The notes below the pieces were generated by a model, which saw only the letters and a list, made by a program, of their open reading frames with translations, was not told where the DNA came from and did no database searches. Below, in pieces: positions 15,540-24,595 of a stretch of DNA of 64,000 bases (positions within the stretch are counted from its first letter, which is position 1; the number at the start of each line of letters is the position of its first letter). The stretch is from Salinimicrobium nanhaiense (GTDB lineage Bacteria; Bacteroidota; Bacteroidia; Flavobacteriales; Flavobacteriaceae). The stretch is taken from positions 28,924 through 92,923 of the forward strand of contig JAAVJQ010000014.1 of assembly GCA_012038135.1 (NCBI GenBank), in the 5' to 3' direction. The translations under genes and the position numbers were made by a program.

Positions 15540-16920
15540 ACAACGCACCATAAGTAAAGAGGTTTCTTTACAGGGAGTTGGACTTCACACAGGAAATGAA
15601 GTCACTCTTACATTTAAACCGGCTCCTAATAATACCGGTTATTGCTTTGTAAGAACAGATCTTGAGGGAAGTCCTATGGTGGAGGCCGATGTGAATTATG
15701 TGGTCAACACTCAGCGAGGTACCAACCTTGAAAAAGATGGAGTGACTATCCAGACTTCAGAACATGTGCTTGCAGCCTGTGTTGGTTTGGATATCGATAA
15801 TATTACTATTGAGCTTAATGCTGCCGAACCTCCTATCATGGATGGATCTTCAAAATTCTTTGTTGAAGCTCTTGAAGAAGCCGGAATTGAAGAACAGGAG
15901 TGCGAGAGAGAAGAGTTCGTTGTGACCGATGTTATTCGCTATGTAGATGATAAAACCGGAAGCGAAATCCTGGTAATGCCTGCAGATGAGTACCAGGTGA
16001 CCACCATGGTCGATTTTGGCACCAAAGTTTTAGGTACTCAGAACGCTTCTATTCAAAAAATGTCTGAATTCAAAACGGAGATTGCCGATGCCCGTACCTT
16101 CAGTTTTTTACATGAGCTGGAGACGCTTTTAGAGCATGGATTGATCAAAGGTGGAGATCTTAATAATGCCATAGTTTACGTAGATAAGGAGTTAAGCCCG
16201 GAGACTATGGACAAGCTGCGCGTAGCATTCAAAAAAGATAATATAGCTGTAAAGCCTAACGGAATTTTAGACAACCTTACCTTACATTATCCTAATGAGG
16301 CGGCAAGGCATAAACTTCTTGATGTAATTGGTGATCTTGCCCTTGTAGGAACACGCATTCGCGGAAAAGTAATTGCCAATAAACCGGGGCACCTTGTGAA
16401 TACTCAATTCGCAAAGAAATTATCGAAGATCATTAAAGCTGAAAAGCGAAACAATATTCCAAGATACGATCTTGACCAGGAACCATTAATGGACGTGAAT
16501 GAGATCATGAATATTCTGCCTCACCGTCCGCCGTTCGTTTTGGTTGATAAGATCATTGAACTTACGAGCAGTACTGTCGTGGGTGTCAAAAATGTGACTA
16601 TGAACGAGCCTTTTTTCGTGGGACATTTTCCGGGAAAACCTGTAATGCCGGGAGTACTTCAGGTAGAGGCGATGGCGCAAACAGGAGGTATATTAGCACT
16701 TAAATCTGTTCCCGATCCCGAGAATTATCTCACTTTCTTTATGAAGATCGACAACGTGAAATTTAAGCGACAGGTAGTACCGGGAGATACATTAATATTT
16801 AAATTGGAATTGCTGGCACCTATTAGAAGAGGGATTTGCCAGATGCAGGGTTATGCCTATGCCAATGGTAAACTTGTTACCGAAGCCATCTTAATGGCAC
16901 AAATAGTAAAACAAAAATAA
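15532..16920 (+). CDS. lpxC-fabZ: Bifunctional LpxC deacetylase / FabZ dehydratase fusion
   Basis: A 462-residue fusion. Residues 1-~310 are LpxC, the Zn-dependent UDP-3-O-acyl-GlcNAc deacetylase that commits precursor to lipid A: SEHVLAACVGLDIDN (zinc His), EPPIMDGSS and RHKLLDVIGDLAL (His and Asp ligands). Residues ~320-462 are FabZ, the 3-hydroxyacyl-ACP dehydratase: NILPHRPPFVLVDKI, then FFVGHFPGKPVMPGVLQVEA with catalytic His and Glu. The fusion is typical of Bacteroidota and couples the competition for 3-hydroxyacyl-ACP between lipid A and phospholipid synthesis. It overlaps lpxD and is 5 bp from lpxA. Confidence 0.97.
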   Translation: MAKQRTISKEVSLQGVGLHTGNEVTLTFKPAPNNTGYCFVRTDLEGSPMVEADVNYVVNTQRGTNLEKDGVTIQTSEHVLAACVGLDIDNITIELNAAEPPIMDGSSKFFVEALEEAGIEEQECEREEFVVTDVIRYVDDKTGSEILVMPADEYQVTTMVDFGTKVLGTQNASIQKMSEFKTEIADARTFSFLHELETLLEHGLIKGGDLNNAIVYVDKELSPETMDKLRVAFKKDNIAVKPNGILDNLTLHYPNEAARHKLLDVIGDLALVGTRIRGKVIANKPGHLVNTQFAKKLSKIIKAEKRNNIPRYDLDQEPLMDVNEIMNILPHRPPFVLVDKIIELTSSTVVGVKNVTMNEPFFVGHFPGKPVMPGVLQVEAMAQTGGILALKSVPDPENYLTFFMKIDNVKFKRQVVPGDTLIFKLELLAPIRRGICQMQGYAYANGKLVTEAILMAQIVKQK

Positions 16921-16925
16921 AAATT

Positions 16926-17711
16926 ATGAATCAACCCTTAGCATACGTACATCCCGGAGCCAAGATCGCGAAAAACGTAGTTATTGAGCCTTTTACCACA
17001 ATACATAATAATGTGGTAATAGGAGAAGGTACCTGGATAGGATCGAATGTTACCATAATGGAAGGGGCGAGGATCGGAAAGAATTGCAATATTTTTCCCG
17101 GTGCCGTTATTTCTGCAGTACCACAGGATAAAAAATTTAATGACGAAGACACCTTAACAGAAATAGGTGATAATACGACTATTAGAGAATGCGTTACCAT
17201 TAATCGCGGAACTACAGACAGGATGAAGACCAAGATTGGTAAGAACTGCTGGATCATGGCCTATTGCCATATCGCTCACGATTGTATAGTGGGAGATAAT
17301 TGTATATTCTCGAATAACAGTACCTTGGCGGGGCATATCAATGTAGGGGATTATGTAGTTTTAGCCGGAATGGCAGCCATACAACAATTTTGCAGCATTG
17401 GAAGCCATGCATTTGTCACCGGCGGATCTTTGGTGCGTAAAGATGTTCCTCCTTTTGTAAAAGCAGGAAGGGAACCGCTTTCTTACGTTGGAGTAAATTC
17501 CATCGGCTTAAGAAGAAGAGGTTTTTCTACGGAAAAGATCCGTGAAATTCAGGATATTTACAGGATCCTTTATCAAAAGAATTACAACAACAGTCAGGCA
17601 GTGGCGATCATTGAAGCCGAAATGGAGGCGACTTCAGAAAGAGATGATATTTTAGAATTTATCAAGAATTCCCAACGTGGAATTATGAAAGGATATATGA
17701 GTTCAAATTAA
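16926..17711 (+). CDS. lpxA: Acyl-ACP:UDP-GlcNAc O-acyltransferase
   Basis: LpxA (261 residues) carries out the first, reversible step of lipid A synthesis. Hexapeptide repeats run from residue ~10 to ~185 (VVIEPFTTIHNNVVIGEGTW). The catalytic His is in WIMAYCHIAHDCIVGDN. The C-terminal helical domain (SVGVNSIGLRRRGFSTEKIR) starts near 190 and makes trimer contacts. The gene follows lpxC-fabZ by 5 bp and precedes efp by 13 bp. Confidence 0.97.
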   Translation: MNQPLAYVHPGAKIAKNVVIEPFTTIHNNVVIGEGTWIGSNVTIMEGARIGKNCNIFPGAVISAVPQDKKFNDEDTLTEIGDNTTIRECVTINRGTTDRMKTKIGKNCWIMAYCHIAHDCIVGDNCIFSNNSTLAGHINVGDYVVLAGMAAIQQFCSIGSHAFVTGGSLVRKDVPPFVKAGREPLSYVGVNSIGLRRRGFSTEKIREIQDIYRILYQKNYNNSQAVAIIEAEMEATSERDDILEFIKNSQRGIMKGYMSSN

Positions 17712-17724
17712 CCAATTGAGATAA

Positions 17725-18291
17725 ATGGCAAGTACAAGTGATATTAGAAATGGATTGTGCATAAGATACAACCATGACATTTTTAAAGTAATTGAATTTT
17801 TGCACGTAAAACCTGGGAAAGGCCCTGCTTTTGTGCGTACAAAGCTTAAAAGTGTCACTACCGGAAAAGTAATTGATAATACCTTTTCTGCGGGTCATAA
17901 GATCGAAGATGTTCGTGTGGAAACACATAAATTCCAGTTCCTTTATAACGACGGGGAATTTTACCACTTTATGAATACCGAAGATTATACGCAGATCCGT
18001 CTTACCGAAAATGCACTTGATGCCCCGGGATTGCTTAAAGAAGGAGAGGTTGTTACTATCCTTATAAATACAGAGGATCAAATGCCGCTTTCTGTTGAAA
18101 TGCCTGCAAGTGTAGTTCTTGAGGTAACACATACAGAACCCGGAGTAAAAGGCAACACAGCTACTAACGCTACAAAACCTGCAACAGTAGAAACCGGAGC
18201 CGAAGTAAATGTGCCGCTTTTCATCAATGAAGGTGATAAGATCAGGATCGAAACCGAAAAAGGAACCTATAAAGAGAGAATAAAGGAATAG
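17725..18291 (+). CDS. efp: Translation elongation factor P
   Basis: EF-P (188 residues) relieves ribosome stalling at polyproline stretches. Three domains are visible: a KOW-like domain with the tip loop VKPGKGPAFVRTKLKS, whose Lys (residue 32) occupies the site that is beta-lysylated in Enterobacteria, an OB domain, and a second OB domain starting near 130 with VTHTEPGVKGNTATNATKPA. No modifying-enzyme gene is seen here. It is embedded between lpxA and a second lpxD. A heptamer repeat array begins at the last base of its stop codon. Confidence 0.97.
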   Translation: MASTSDIRNGLCIRYNHDIFKVIEFLHVKPGKGPAFVRTKLKSVTTGKVIDNTFSAGHKIEDVRVETHKFQFLYNDGEFYHFMNTEDYTQIRLTENALDAPGLLKEGEVVTILINTEDQMPLSVEMPASVVLEVTHTEPGVKGNTATNATKPATVETGAEVNVPLFINEGDKIRIETEKGTYKERIKE

Positions 18292-18363
18292 TGATCAGTG
18301 GTCAGTGATCAGTGGTCAGAAATTAGAAATCTCATATCTCACGTCTCATATCTCATATCTAAT
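18291..18363 (+). repeat. Two heptamer arrays between efp and the second lpxD
   Basis: GTGATCA, GTGGTCA, GTGATCA, GTGGTCA (18291-18318) starts on the G of the efp stop codon. A second array (18329-18363) reads ATCTCAT, ATCTCAC, GTCTCAT, ATCTCAT, ATCTAAT and ends 2 bp before the next ATG. Both have an exact 7-bp period. Confidence 0.85.
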
Positions 18364-18365
18364 AC

Positions 18366-19298
18366 ATGAAGTTCCCGCAACAACATAGCCTTGAACAGAT
18401 AGCCACAATAATTTCTTCGGAATTTGTAGGGCCGGCAGATTTTCCGGTTTTGGGAATGAATGAGATCCATGTGGTGACGCCGGGGGATATCGTGTTTGTG
18501 GATCATCCAAAGTATTACGATAAAGCATTAAATTCAGCTGCGACTGTAATTCTTATCAATAAAGAAGTGGCATGCCCGGAAGGGAAAGCATTGTTGATAT
18601 CAGATGATCCATTCAGGGACTTTAATAAGCTCACCAAATATTTCAGGCCGTTCGAAAAGGCATCAGCAACTATTGCGGCTTCCGCAGAAATTGGGGAAGG
18701 AACTGTAGTTCAGCCGGGGGCTTTTATTGGGAATAACGTGAAGATCGGGAAGAATTGTTTGATCCACGCCAATGTTAGTATCTATGACAATACGGTCATT
18801 GGAGATCAGGTGACCATACATTCCGGAACTACCCTGGGAGGAGATGCTTTTTACTATAAAAAACGTCCTGAGGGTTATGATAAATTAATTTCCGGAGGCC
18901 GGGTTGTGATAAAAGATCATGTGGATATTGGCGCAAATTGCACCATAGACAAAGGCGTGACAGGAGATACCACAATTGGAAAAGGCACCAAACTGGATAA
19001 CCTTATCCAGGTAGGGCATGACACGGTGATTGGAGAAAATTGTTTGATCGCTTCCCAGGTTGGTATTGCCGGAGCAGTGGTGGTAGAAGATGATGTAACC
19101 ATTTGGGGGCAGGCAGGTTTTCGAAGTGGTATTGTGGTCAAAAGAGGTGGTGTTATAATGGGCCAGGCCGGAATTACGAAATCTACAAAAGAAAATACAG
19201 TATATTCGGGTAATCCTGCGATGGAGTCGCGGGAGTGGCTTAAAGAATTGGCCCTTTTAAGACGTTTGCCTAAATTAATGGAAAAATTAAACGGTTGA
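18366..19298 (+). CDS. Second LpxD-like N-acyltransferase paralogue
   Basis: A 310-residue LpxD paralogue. The N-terminal domain is shorter and diverged (FPVLGMNEIHVVTPGDIVFV) but keeps FVDHPKYYDKALNSAA. The beta-helix of hexapeptide repeats runs from ~100 to ~280, and the catalytic His is kept (IQVGHDTVIGENCLIASQ). The C-terminal helix (REWLKELALLRRLPKLMEKL) is present. Retention of the active site argues for an enzyme with a different acyl chain or acceptor, not a pseudogene. Its position behind efp and before an NTF2-like gene differs from the lpxD-lpxC-lpxA core cluster. What it acylates cannot be told from sequence. Confidence 0.88.
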   Translation: MKFPQQHSLEQIATIISSEFVGPADFPVLGMNEIHVVTPGDIVFVDHPKYYDKALNSAATVILINKEVACPEGKALLISDDPFRDFNKLTKYFRPFEKASATIAASAEIGEGTVVQPGAFIGNNVKIGKNCLIHANVSIYDNTVIGDQVTIHSGTTLGGDAFYYKKRPEGYDKLISGGRVVIKDHVDIGANCTIDKGVTGDTTIGKGTKLDNLIQVGHDTVIGENCLIASQVGIAGAVVVEDDVTIWGQAGFRSGIVVKRGGVIMGQAGITKSTKENTVYSGNPAMESREWLKELALLRRLPKLMEKLNG

Positions 19299-19299
19299 T

Positions 19300-19707
19300 A
19301 TGAGCTTAACACCTAAAGATTGCGTTAGAGAATTTTATTCTTCAGATTTTTATAAGGATCCGGCTTCAGTAGAGGATTATTTACATCCCGAAGCGCAACT
19401 CTTCTGGAACAGTAGCGCCGGCTTTCATAAACTCAATTATTCAGAAATTGCCAATCTATCAAAGGAGCTGTCAAACTCCTTTGAAAATCTGAGGGCAGAT
19501 GTAAGCCATCTTTTAAGCGACGGCAATATGGTCACCATTCGTTTCACCTATTACGTGCGCACAATTGAAAATCCCGACGAAGAGCTGCCAATGGCACATT
19601 TCATAGCAATTTGGGAATGCAGGGACGGTAAAATGTTCAAGGGCCATCAAATAAGTCAGCAGGCCGATGACAGCCCCGAAAATCTTGATTCTTTCCTTCC
19701 AATTTAA
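19300..19707 (+). CDS. NTF2-like (SnoaL-fold) protein
   Basis: A 135-residue protein with the cone-shaped alpha+beta fold of the NTF2/SnoaL superfamily. An N-terminal helix (KDCVREFYSSDFYKDPASVEDYLHP) leads into EAQLFWNSSAGFHKL and paired strands ADVSHLLSDGNMVTIRFTYY and FIAIWECRDGKMFKGHQISQ. The fold serves as ketosteroid-isomerase-like enzymes or as small-ligand binders; no catalytic residues can be assigned. It begins one base after the end of the lpxD paralogue, so the two are co-translated. Confidence 0.75.
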   Translation: MSLTPKDCVREFYSSDFYKDPASVEDYLHPEAQLFWNSSAGFHKLNYSEIANLSKELSNSFENLRADVSHLLSDGNMVTIRFTYYVRTIENPDEELPMAHFIAIWECRDGKMFKGHQISQQADDSPENLDSFLPI

Positions 19708-19742
19708 TTACTTAAAACTTTTAGGTTTCCTGTTTAAAAACC

Positions 19743-19750
19743 TAATTTTG
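19743..19750 (+). promoter_or_regulatory. -7 element of sucD
   Basis: TAATTTTG fits TAnnTTTG. A start near 19757 leaves a leader of about 20 nt. Just upstream TTAGGTTT pairs with AAACCTAA, which may terminate the preceding transcript. Confidence 0.5.
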
Positions 19751-19775
19751 CAACAGAAAATTCAAAAAATCAACT

Positions 19776-20648
19776 ATGAGCGTTTTAGTCAATAAAGATT
19801 CAAAAATAATTGTTCAGGGATTCACCGGTAGCGAAGGAACTTTCCACGCAGGACAGATGATCGAATATGGAACGAATGTGGTAGGGGGAGTAACTCCGGG
19901 AAAAGGAGGACAACAACACCTTGAAAAGCCGGTTTTTAATACTGTATCTGATGCCGTAAAAGAGACCGGAGCCGATGTTTCAATTATTTTTGTGCCGCCG
20001 GCATTTGCAGCCGATGCTATTATGGAAGCTGCAGACGCAGGGATCAAAGTAATAATCACTATTACAGAAGGTATCCCCGTTGCCGATATGATTAAAGCTG
20101 CCGATTATATTAAAGATAAAGATTGTCGTTTGGTAGGACCTAACTGCCCCGGAGTGATCACTCCCGGAGAAGCAAAAGTTGGTATCATGCCGGGCTTTGT
20201 CTTCAAAAAAGGGAATGTAGGGATCGTTTCAAAATCGGGAACCCTTACTTATGAAGCAGCAGATCAGGTTGTAAAGCAGGGACTGGGAATCACTACTGCC
20301 ATAGGAATTGGTGGTGATCCAATCATTGGAACTACTACTAAAGAAGCTGTTGAACTGTTGATGAATGATGATGAGACCGAATGTATCGTAATGATAGGTG
20401 AAATTGGTGGACAGCTGGAAGCCGATGCTGCACGTTGGGTGAAAGAAAACGGAAACCGTAAACCTGTAATAGGATTTATCGCCGGTGAAACTGCTCCAAA
20501 AGGACGAACTATGGGGCATGCAGGTGCGATCGTAGGAGGTAGTGAAGATACAGCACAGGCCAAAAAAGCTATTTTAAAGGAGAATGGAATTCACGTTGTG
20601 GATTCTCCTGCAGAAATAGGTAAGAAAGTAAAAGAAGTTATGGGATAA
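19776..20648 (+). CDS. sucD: Succinyl-CoA synthetase, alpha subunit
   Basis: SucD (290 residues) with SucB-type beta subunits interconverts succinyl-CoA and succinate with formation of ATP or GTP in the TCA cycle. The CoA-binding Rossmann domain begins with [20 protein letters not shown], and the phosphorylated active-site His is in [13 protein letters not shown]. The length is normal. The beta subunit gene is not in this window. It has its own promoter element and a terminator downstream. Confidence 0.97.
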   Translation: MSVLVNKDSKIIVQGFTGSEGTFHAGQMIEYGTNVVGGVTPGKGGQQHLEKPVFNTVSDAVKETGADVSIIFVPPAFAADAIMEAADAGIKVIITITEGIPVADMIKAADYIKDKDCRLVGPNCPGVITPGEAKVGIMPGFVFKKGNVGIVSKSGTLTYEAADQVVKQGLGITTAIGIGGDPIIGTTTKEAVELLMNDDETECIVMIGEIGGQLEADAARWVKENGNRKPVIGFIAGETAPKGRTMGHAGAIVGGSEDTAQAKKAILKENGIHVVDSPAEIGKKVKEVMG

Positions 20649-20670
20649 GCAATCCCGGCTTATAATATTG

Positions 20671-20713
20671 AACCTCCGTGATCGTCAAAAATGGCAATTC
20701 CGGAGGTTTTTTA
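20671..20713 (+). terminator. Terminator of sucD
   Basis: AACCTCCG (20671-20678) pairs with CGGAGGTT (20701-20708), followed by a T-tract. The loop is long (22 nt). Confidence 0.7.
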
Positions 20714-20733
20714 CTTGAAGCCACTTGTTTTAT

Positions 20734-20741
20734 TATATTTG
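20734..20741 (+). promoter_or_regulatory. -7 element of fabG
   Basis: TATATTTG fits TAnnTTTG, with TTG at 20715-20717 about 16 bases upstream. The leader would be about 34 nt. Confidence 0.5.
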
Positions 20742-20781
20742 AAAGAATATTAACCCACACCAGGAAAACAGATATTTAATC

Positions 20782-21528
20782 ATGAAATTATTAGAAGGAA
20801 AAAATGCTATCATTACCGGTGCCAGTAGAGGGATTGGGAAAGGCATAGCCGAGGTTTTTGCAAAACATGGAGCCAATGTAGCTTTTACCTATAGCTCTTC
20901 TGTAGAAGCAGCCAATGAGCTTGAGAAAGAACTTCAGGGACTAGGCGTGAAGGCCAAAGGATATAAATCTAATGCAGCCGACTTTAAAGAAGCTGAAGAA
21001 CTTGCCAAAAATGTTTTGGAAGACTTCGGAAGTATAGATGTGTTGGTGAACAACGCCGGGGTCACAAAAGACAATTTGCTTATGAGAATGAGCGAAGAAG
21101 ATTTCGACAAAGTGATCGAGGTGAACCTAAAGTCTGTCTTCAATATGACCAAAGCTGTACAACGTACTATGCTGAAGCAGCGCAAGGGAAGCATCATCAA
21201 CATGAGTAGTGTGGTTGGGGTCAAAGGAAATGCAGGCCAGGCTAATTACGCTGCTTCCAAAGCAGGAATGATCGGCTTCTCGAAATCCATGGCTCTGGAG
21301 CTTGGTTCAAGAAACATCCGTACCAATGTAATCGCTCCCGGTTTTATTGAAACTGAAATGACCGGAAAGCTGGATGAGAAAGTTGTTGAAGGATGGAGAG
21401 ACGCCATTCCTTTAAAACGTGGTGGTACACCCGAAGATATTGCCAACACCTGCGTGTTCCTGGCAAGTGACCTGAGTGCATACATCACCGGACAGGTGAT
21501 CAACGTTGACGGCGGAATGCTCACATAA
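20782..21528 (+). CDS. fabG: 3-oxoacyl-ACP reductase
   Basis: A 248-residue SDR enzyme that reduces 3-oxoacyl-ACP with NADPH in fatty-acid elongation. It has the cofactor motif TGASRGIGKGIAE, NNAG (in VLVNNAGVTKDNLLMRM), catalytic Ser in INMSSVVGVKGNAGQANY, and YAASKAG with Tyr and Lys. The C-terminus ITGQVINVDGGMLT is diagnostic of FabG within the SDR family. The gene stands alone between two terminators. Confidence 0.95.
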   Translation: MKLLEGKNAIITGASRGIGKGIAEVFAKHGANVAFTYSSSVEAANELEKELQGLGVKAKGYKSNAADFKEAEELAKNVLEDFGSIDVLVNNAGVTKDNLLMRMSEEDFDKVIEVNLKSVFNMTKAVQRTMLKQRKGSIINMSSVVGVKGNAGQANYAASKAGMIGFSKSMALELGSRNIRTNVIAPGFIETEMTGKLDEKVVEGWRDAIPLKRGGTPEDIANTCVFLASDLSAYITGQVINVDGGMLT

Positions 21529-21535
21529 ATTATTC

Positions 21536-21570
21536 AAACCCGCTTCTGTTCCAGGAGCGGGTTTCTTTAT
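21536..21570 (+). terminator. Terminator of fabG
   Basis: AAACCCGCT (21536-21544) pairs perfectly with AGCGGGTTT (21556-21564), followed by CTTTAT. Confidence 0.75.
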
Positions 21571-21584
21571 AAATTCATATCTGA

Positions 21585-23615
21585 ATGCCGGCAACTACAG
21601 TGATTCTTCTTATTGGAGCCTTTCTTCTTTCGGTAGCGCTTGCCGCATTTCAGTATTTCTTTAGGGCAAAAGGAAGAAGGTCTCAAAATGCCATTTTTGC
21701 CACCTTACGTTTTATTGCTCTGTTCTCTTTGTTGCTGCTTCTCATTAATCCAAAGATCACCAATACAGAATACACGATCGAAAAACCAAACCTGGTGCTG
21801 GCTGTGGATAATTCCTCCTCTATAGCCAATTTTGAAGCTGAAGATGAAGTTCGGGACATTGTAAACAATTTAGCTGAAGATCCCGATCTCCGTGAAAAAT
21901 TTGAAGTTCAAACCTTCACTTTTGGAAGGGAAGTAAAGCAGAATGGAGAACTAAATTTTGAGGAATCCCAGTCTGACCTGCCGTCTGTCTTTAAAGACCT
22001 TTCTACTGTTTTTGAAGGTCAAACTGCACCGATTATCCTCATTACAGACGGAAATCAAACCGTAGGGGAAGAGTTTACTTATGCGGCACAACGCTTCCGG
22101 CAGCCTGTAATTCCTGTGGTAGTGGGAGACACTGCAAAATACCAGGACCTTAATATTTCCCGGGTCAATGTCAATAAATATGCATTCCTGAATAATCGTT
22201 TTCCGGTGGAGGTGATGGTGAATTACTCCGGAAATTCTTCCGCAGAAAGTACACTGCAGATCTTCTCAGGTAATACAGTGGTCTATTCCAAAGCACTAAA
22301 ATTCTCTCCCGAAGAGAATTCAGAAGTCGTTCAGGCAGAACTTCCGGCCAATTCTGTCGGGCCACGAACATATAGGGTTGAGTTGCAGCACCTGGAGAAT
22401 GAAAAAAATACGGTGAACAACAGCCGGGAATTTGCGGTGGAAGTGATCGATGAAAGAACAAAAGTATTGATTGCCTATTCTTTTCTTCATCCCGATGTTG
22501 GAGCTTTAAAAAAAGCCATCGAAAGCAATGAGCAGCGGGAGGTGGAAATTAAATTGATTTCTGAAGTTTCAGATCTCATGGATTACCAGCTCGTCATCCT
22601 CTACCAGCCCGACAGCCGATTCAAAAATGTCTTTTCTGACCTCACTTCTCAAAACAAAAATTATTTGCTGGTCGCGGGCCCCCGAACGGATTGGAATTTC
22701 CTGAACAACGCCCAGGAGATCTTTACCCAGGAGATCACCAACCAGCCTGAAGAATTTTTTCCTGCCTGGAATGAGAATTTTAAGGCTTTTCAAACAGAGG
22801 ATATTGGGTATTCAGGATTTCCCCCGCTGGAGGGAAACTTTGGTAATATTGAGTTTTCAGAAGGCATTGATATACTCCTTTACAGGCAGATCCAGGGAGT
22901 GGATACAAATGATCCTTTACTTGCCATTGCTGAAGCAGGGGGCTCTAAAAAGGCATTTTTAATGGGTGCAAATTTGTGGCGCTGGAGGAGTGCGGTTTTT
23001 CAGGAAAATAATTCCTTTGAAAATTTTGACCGGCTTATTGGAAATCTTGTGCAGTTCCTGGCGGCGGGAAGAAGGCAGGAACGCCTGGTGATCCATTACG
23101 AACCTTTGTATAACAGCAGCGAAGAGGTGATCCTCCAGGCAGATTATTTTGACAGGAATTACAATTTTGATCCCAGGGCTTCCCTTGAACTCATTTTAAG
23201 CAAGGAAGCTACAGAAGAACAACGAAAGATCCCTTTCCTGCTCAGGGAGAATTCTTATGAAGTTGATCTTAGCAGCCTTGAAGCAGGAACCTACAACTTC
23301 ACTGTAAATGTTATAGGAGAAGGAGCTTCCCGCTCCGGGAATTTCAGGATCATGGATTTTGATGTAGAACAACAATTTGCCGGTGCTAATTTTGAAGCTC
23401 TTAATCAGGTAGCTGAAGACAAGGGTCAAAAAGTATATTTCCTAACCGATTTTGAAGCCATAAAAGATCAGCTTTTATCAGATAATTCTTACGCCACAGT
23501 CCAGAAAAGCCAGCAAAAGGACGTACCTTTGATCGACTGGAAATATTTGCTGGGAATCATCATTTTAGCCCTGAGTGCAGAATGGTTTTTGAGGAAGTAC
23601 TACGGTTTTATTTAA
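21585..23615 (+). CDS. Membrane protein with von Willebrand factor A domain
   Basis: A 676-residue protein with two N-terminal transmembrane helices (VILLIGAFLLSVALAAFQYF and LRFIALFSLLLLLINP), a VWA-like domain at ~65-190 whose MIDAS motif reads LVLAVDNSSS with ILITDGNQT, then long Ig-like and beta-rich periplasmic segments, and one C-terminal helix (WKYLLGIIILALSAEWFL). The topology resembles the large membrane-bound VWA proteins of Bacteroidota. The middle segment near residues 290-460 has the look of the glutamine-amidotransferase-like domain often found in that family (YSFLHPDVGALKKAIE). Metal-dependent protein-protein interaction is expected; the partner is unknown. It lies 21 bp before the SPFH gene and is probably co-transcribed with it. 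Confidence 0.8.
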   Translation: MPATTVILLIGAFLLSVALAAFQYFFRAKGRRSQNAIFATLRFIALFSLLLLLINPKITNTEYTIEKPNLVLAVDNSSSIANFEAEDEVRDIVNNLAEDPDLREKFEVQTFTFGREVKQNGELNFEESQSDLPSVFKDLSTVFEGQTAPIILITDGNQTVGEEFTYAAQRFRQPVIPVVVGDTAKYQDLNISRVNVNKYAFLNNRFPVEVMVNYSGNSSAESTLQIFSGNTVVYSKALKFSPEENSEVVQAELPANSVGPRTYRVELQHLENEKNTVNNSREFAVEVIDERTKVLIAYSFLHPDVGALKKAIESNEQREVEIKLISEVSDLMDYQLVILYQPDSRFKNVFSDLTSQNKNYLLVAGPRTDWNFLNNAQEIFTQEITNQPEEFFPAWNENFKAFQTEDIGYSGFPPLEGNFGNIEFSEGIDILLYRQIQGVDTNDPLLAIAEAGGSKKAFLMGANLWRWRSAVFQENNSFENFDRLIGNLVQFLAAGRRQERLVIHYEPLYNSSEEVILQADYFDRNYNFDPRASLELILSKEATEEQRKIPFLLRENSYEVDLSSLEAGTYNFTVNVIGEGASRSGNFRIMDFDVEQQFAGANFEALNQVAEDKGQKVYFLTDFEAIKDQLLSDNSYATVQKSQQKDVPLIDWKYLLGIIILALSAEWFLRKYYGFI

Positions 23616-23636
23616 ACATATTTTAATTCATTTACT

Positions 23637-24452
23637 ATGGACAGATTGCCCAAAATTGGCCTGCCAATTCTCTTTGCAGGAATTATTTTAATTATTCTTA
23701 TTGCTAAATCTACTGTGACCATCAACTCGGGTGAAGCCGGAGTGCTCTACCAAACTTTTGGAGGCGGTGTGGTGACAGACAAGCCCCCCTTGAGTGAAGG
23801 TTTTCACTTTGTAGCTCCCTGGAATAAAGTGTTCGTTTATGAAGTACGTCAGCAATCGCTTGATGAAAAAATGCAGGTACTCTCTTCTAATGGTTTGGAG
23901 ATAAAATTGGATGCCTCCATATGGTTTCAGCCAGATTATGAAAGTCTTGGTTTGCTACACAAAGAAAGAGGTGAGGCATATGTACAAAGGGTATTACAAC
24001 CTGCAGTGCGCTCTGCTGCCCGTGCAGTAGTCGGAAGATATATTCCCGAACAGCTTTACGCCAGTAAAAGAGAAGCTATTCAACAGGAAATTTTTGAAGA
24101 AACTCAAAAACTGCTTCAAGATCAATATGTTCAAATCAATGAAGTGCTGGTGCGGGATGTCTCCTTACCCGCAACGATTAAAGAAGCTATTGAACGAAAG
24201 CTACGCCAGGAACAGGAATCTTTGGAGTACGAATTCCGTTTGACAAAAGCAGAGCAGGAGGCCGAGAGACAAAGAATTGATGCCGAAGGTAAAGCCCGGG
24301 CAAACAGAATACTTGATGCCTCTTTAACTCCTCTGGTATTGCGCGAAAAAGGTATCCAGGCTACCGTGGAACTTGCAAAATCACCTAATGCAAAAGTAGT
24401 TGTTATTGGTTCGGGGGATGATGGTATGCCATTGATCCTCGGAAATAATTAA
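23637..24452 (+). CDS. Prohibitin-family SPFH-domain protein
   Basis: A 271-residue membrane-anchored SPFH (prohibitin-like) protein. An N-terminal hydrophobic helix (IGLPILFAGIILIILIAKST) is followed by the SPFH domain (INSGEAGVLYQTFGGGVVTD; SLDEKMQVLSSNGLEIKLDA) and a coiled-coil rich in Glu/Arg/Ala (LRQEQESLEYEFRLTKAEQE). Such proteins form large ring assemblies in the membrane and often modulate membrane proteases such as FtsH. It follows the VWA protein gene by 21 bp. The next gene downstream is the his leader, which has its own promoter. Confidence 0.9.
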   Translation: MDRLPKIGLPILFAGIILIILIAKSTVTINSGEAGVLYQTFGGGVVTDKPPLSEGFHFVAPWNKVFVYEVRQQSLDEKMQVLSSNGLEIKLDASIWFQPDYESLGLLHKERGEAYVQRVLQPAVRSAARAVVGRYIPEQLYASKREAIQQEIFEETQKLLQDQYVQINEVLVRDVSLPATIKEAIERKLRQEQESLEYEFRLTKAEQEAERQRIDAEGKARANRILDASLTPLVLREKGIQATVELAKSPNAKVVVIGSGDDGMPLILGNN

Positions 24453-24491
24453 GTTTTTTAAAATTTCTGCTGAAAAATTAAAATAAAGATT

Positions 24492-24499
24492 TATTTTTG
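24492..24499 (+). promoter_or_regulatory. -7 element of the his operon
   Basis: TATTTTTG fits TAnnTTTG. A weak -33 (CTG) lies 19 bp upstream. Transcription would start at about 24504-24506, only a few bases before the leader-peptide ATG. Confidence 0.6.
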
Positions 24500-24508
24500 C
24501 TTCACACA

Positions 24509-24565
24509 ATGAAAGTACAACAACTACATCATCATCATTCTCATTCATTCGCTCTTGCGAGGTGA
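24509..24565 (+). CDS. hisL: Histidine operon leader peptide
   Basis: ATG at 24509 to TGA at 24563-24565 encodes 18 residues, MKVQQLHHHHSHSFALAR. Five of six consecutive codons from 7 to 12 are His (all CAT). The frame starts just after the promoter element, stops 30 bp before a terminator hairpin, and is followed by hisG. This is the layout of a transcription attenuator: scarcity of charged tRNA-His would stall the ribosome at the CAT run and prevent termination. The peptide itself probably has no other function. Confidence 0.85.
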   Translation: MKVQQLHHHHSHSFALAR

Positions 24566-24595
24566 GATTGATATGTGTATAACTCATATTTTGAA

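Noticed and set aside
18291..18363. CRISPR-like array
   Set aside because: Units are 7 bp with no spacers, and there are no cas genes; these are heptamer repeats.
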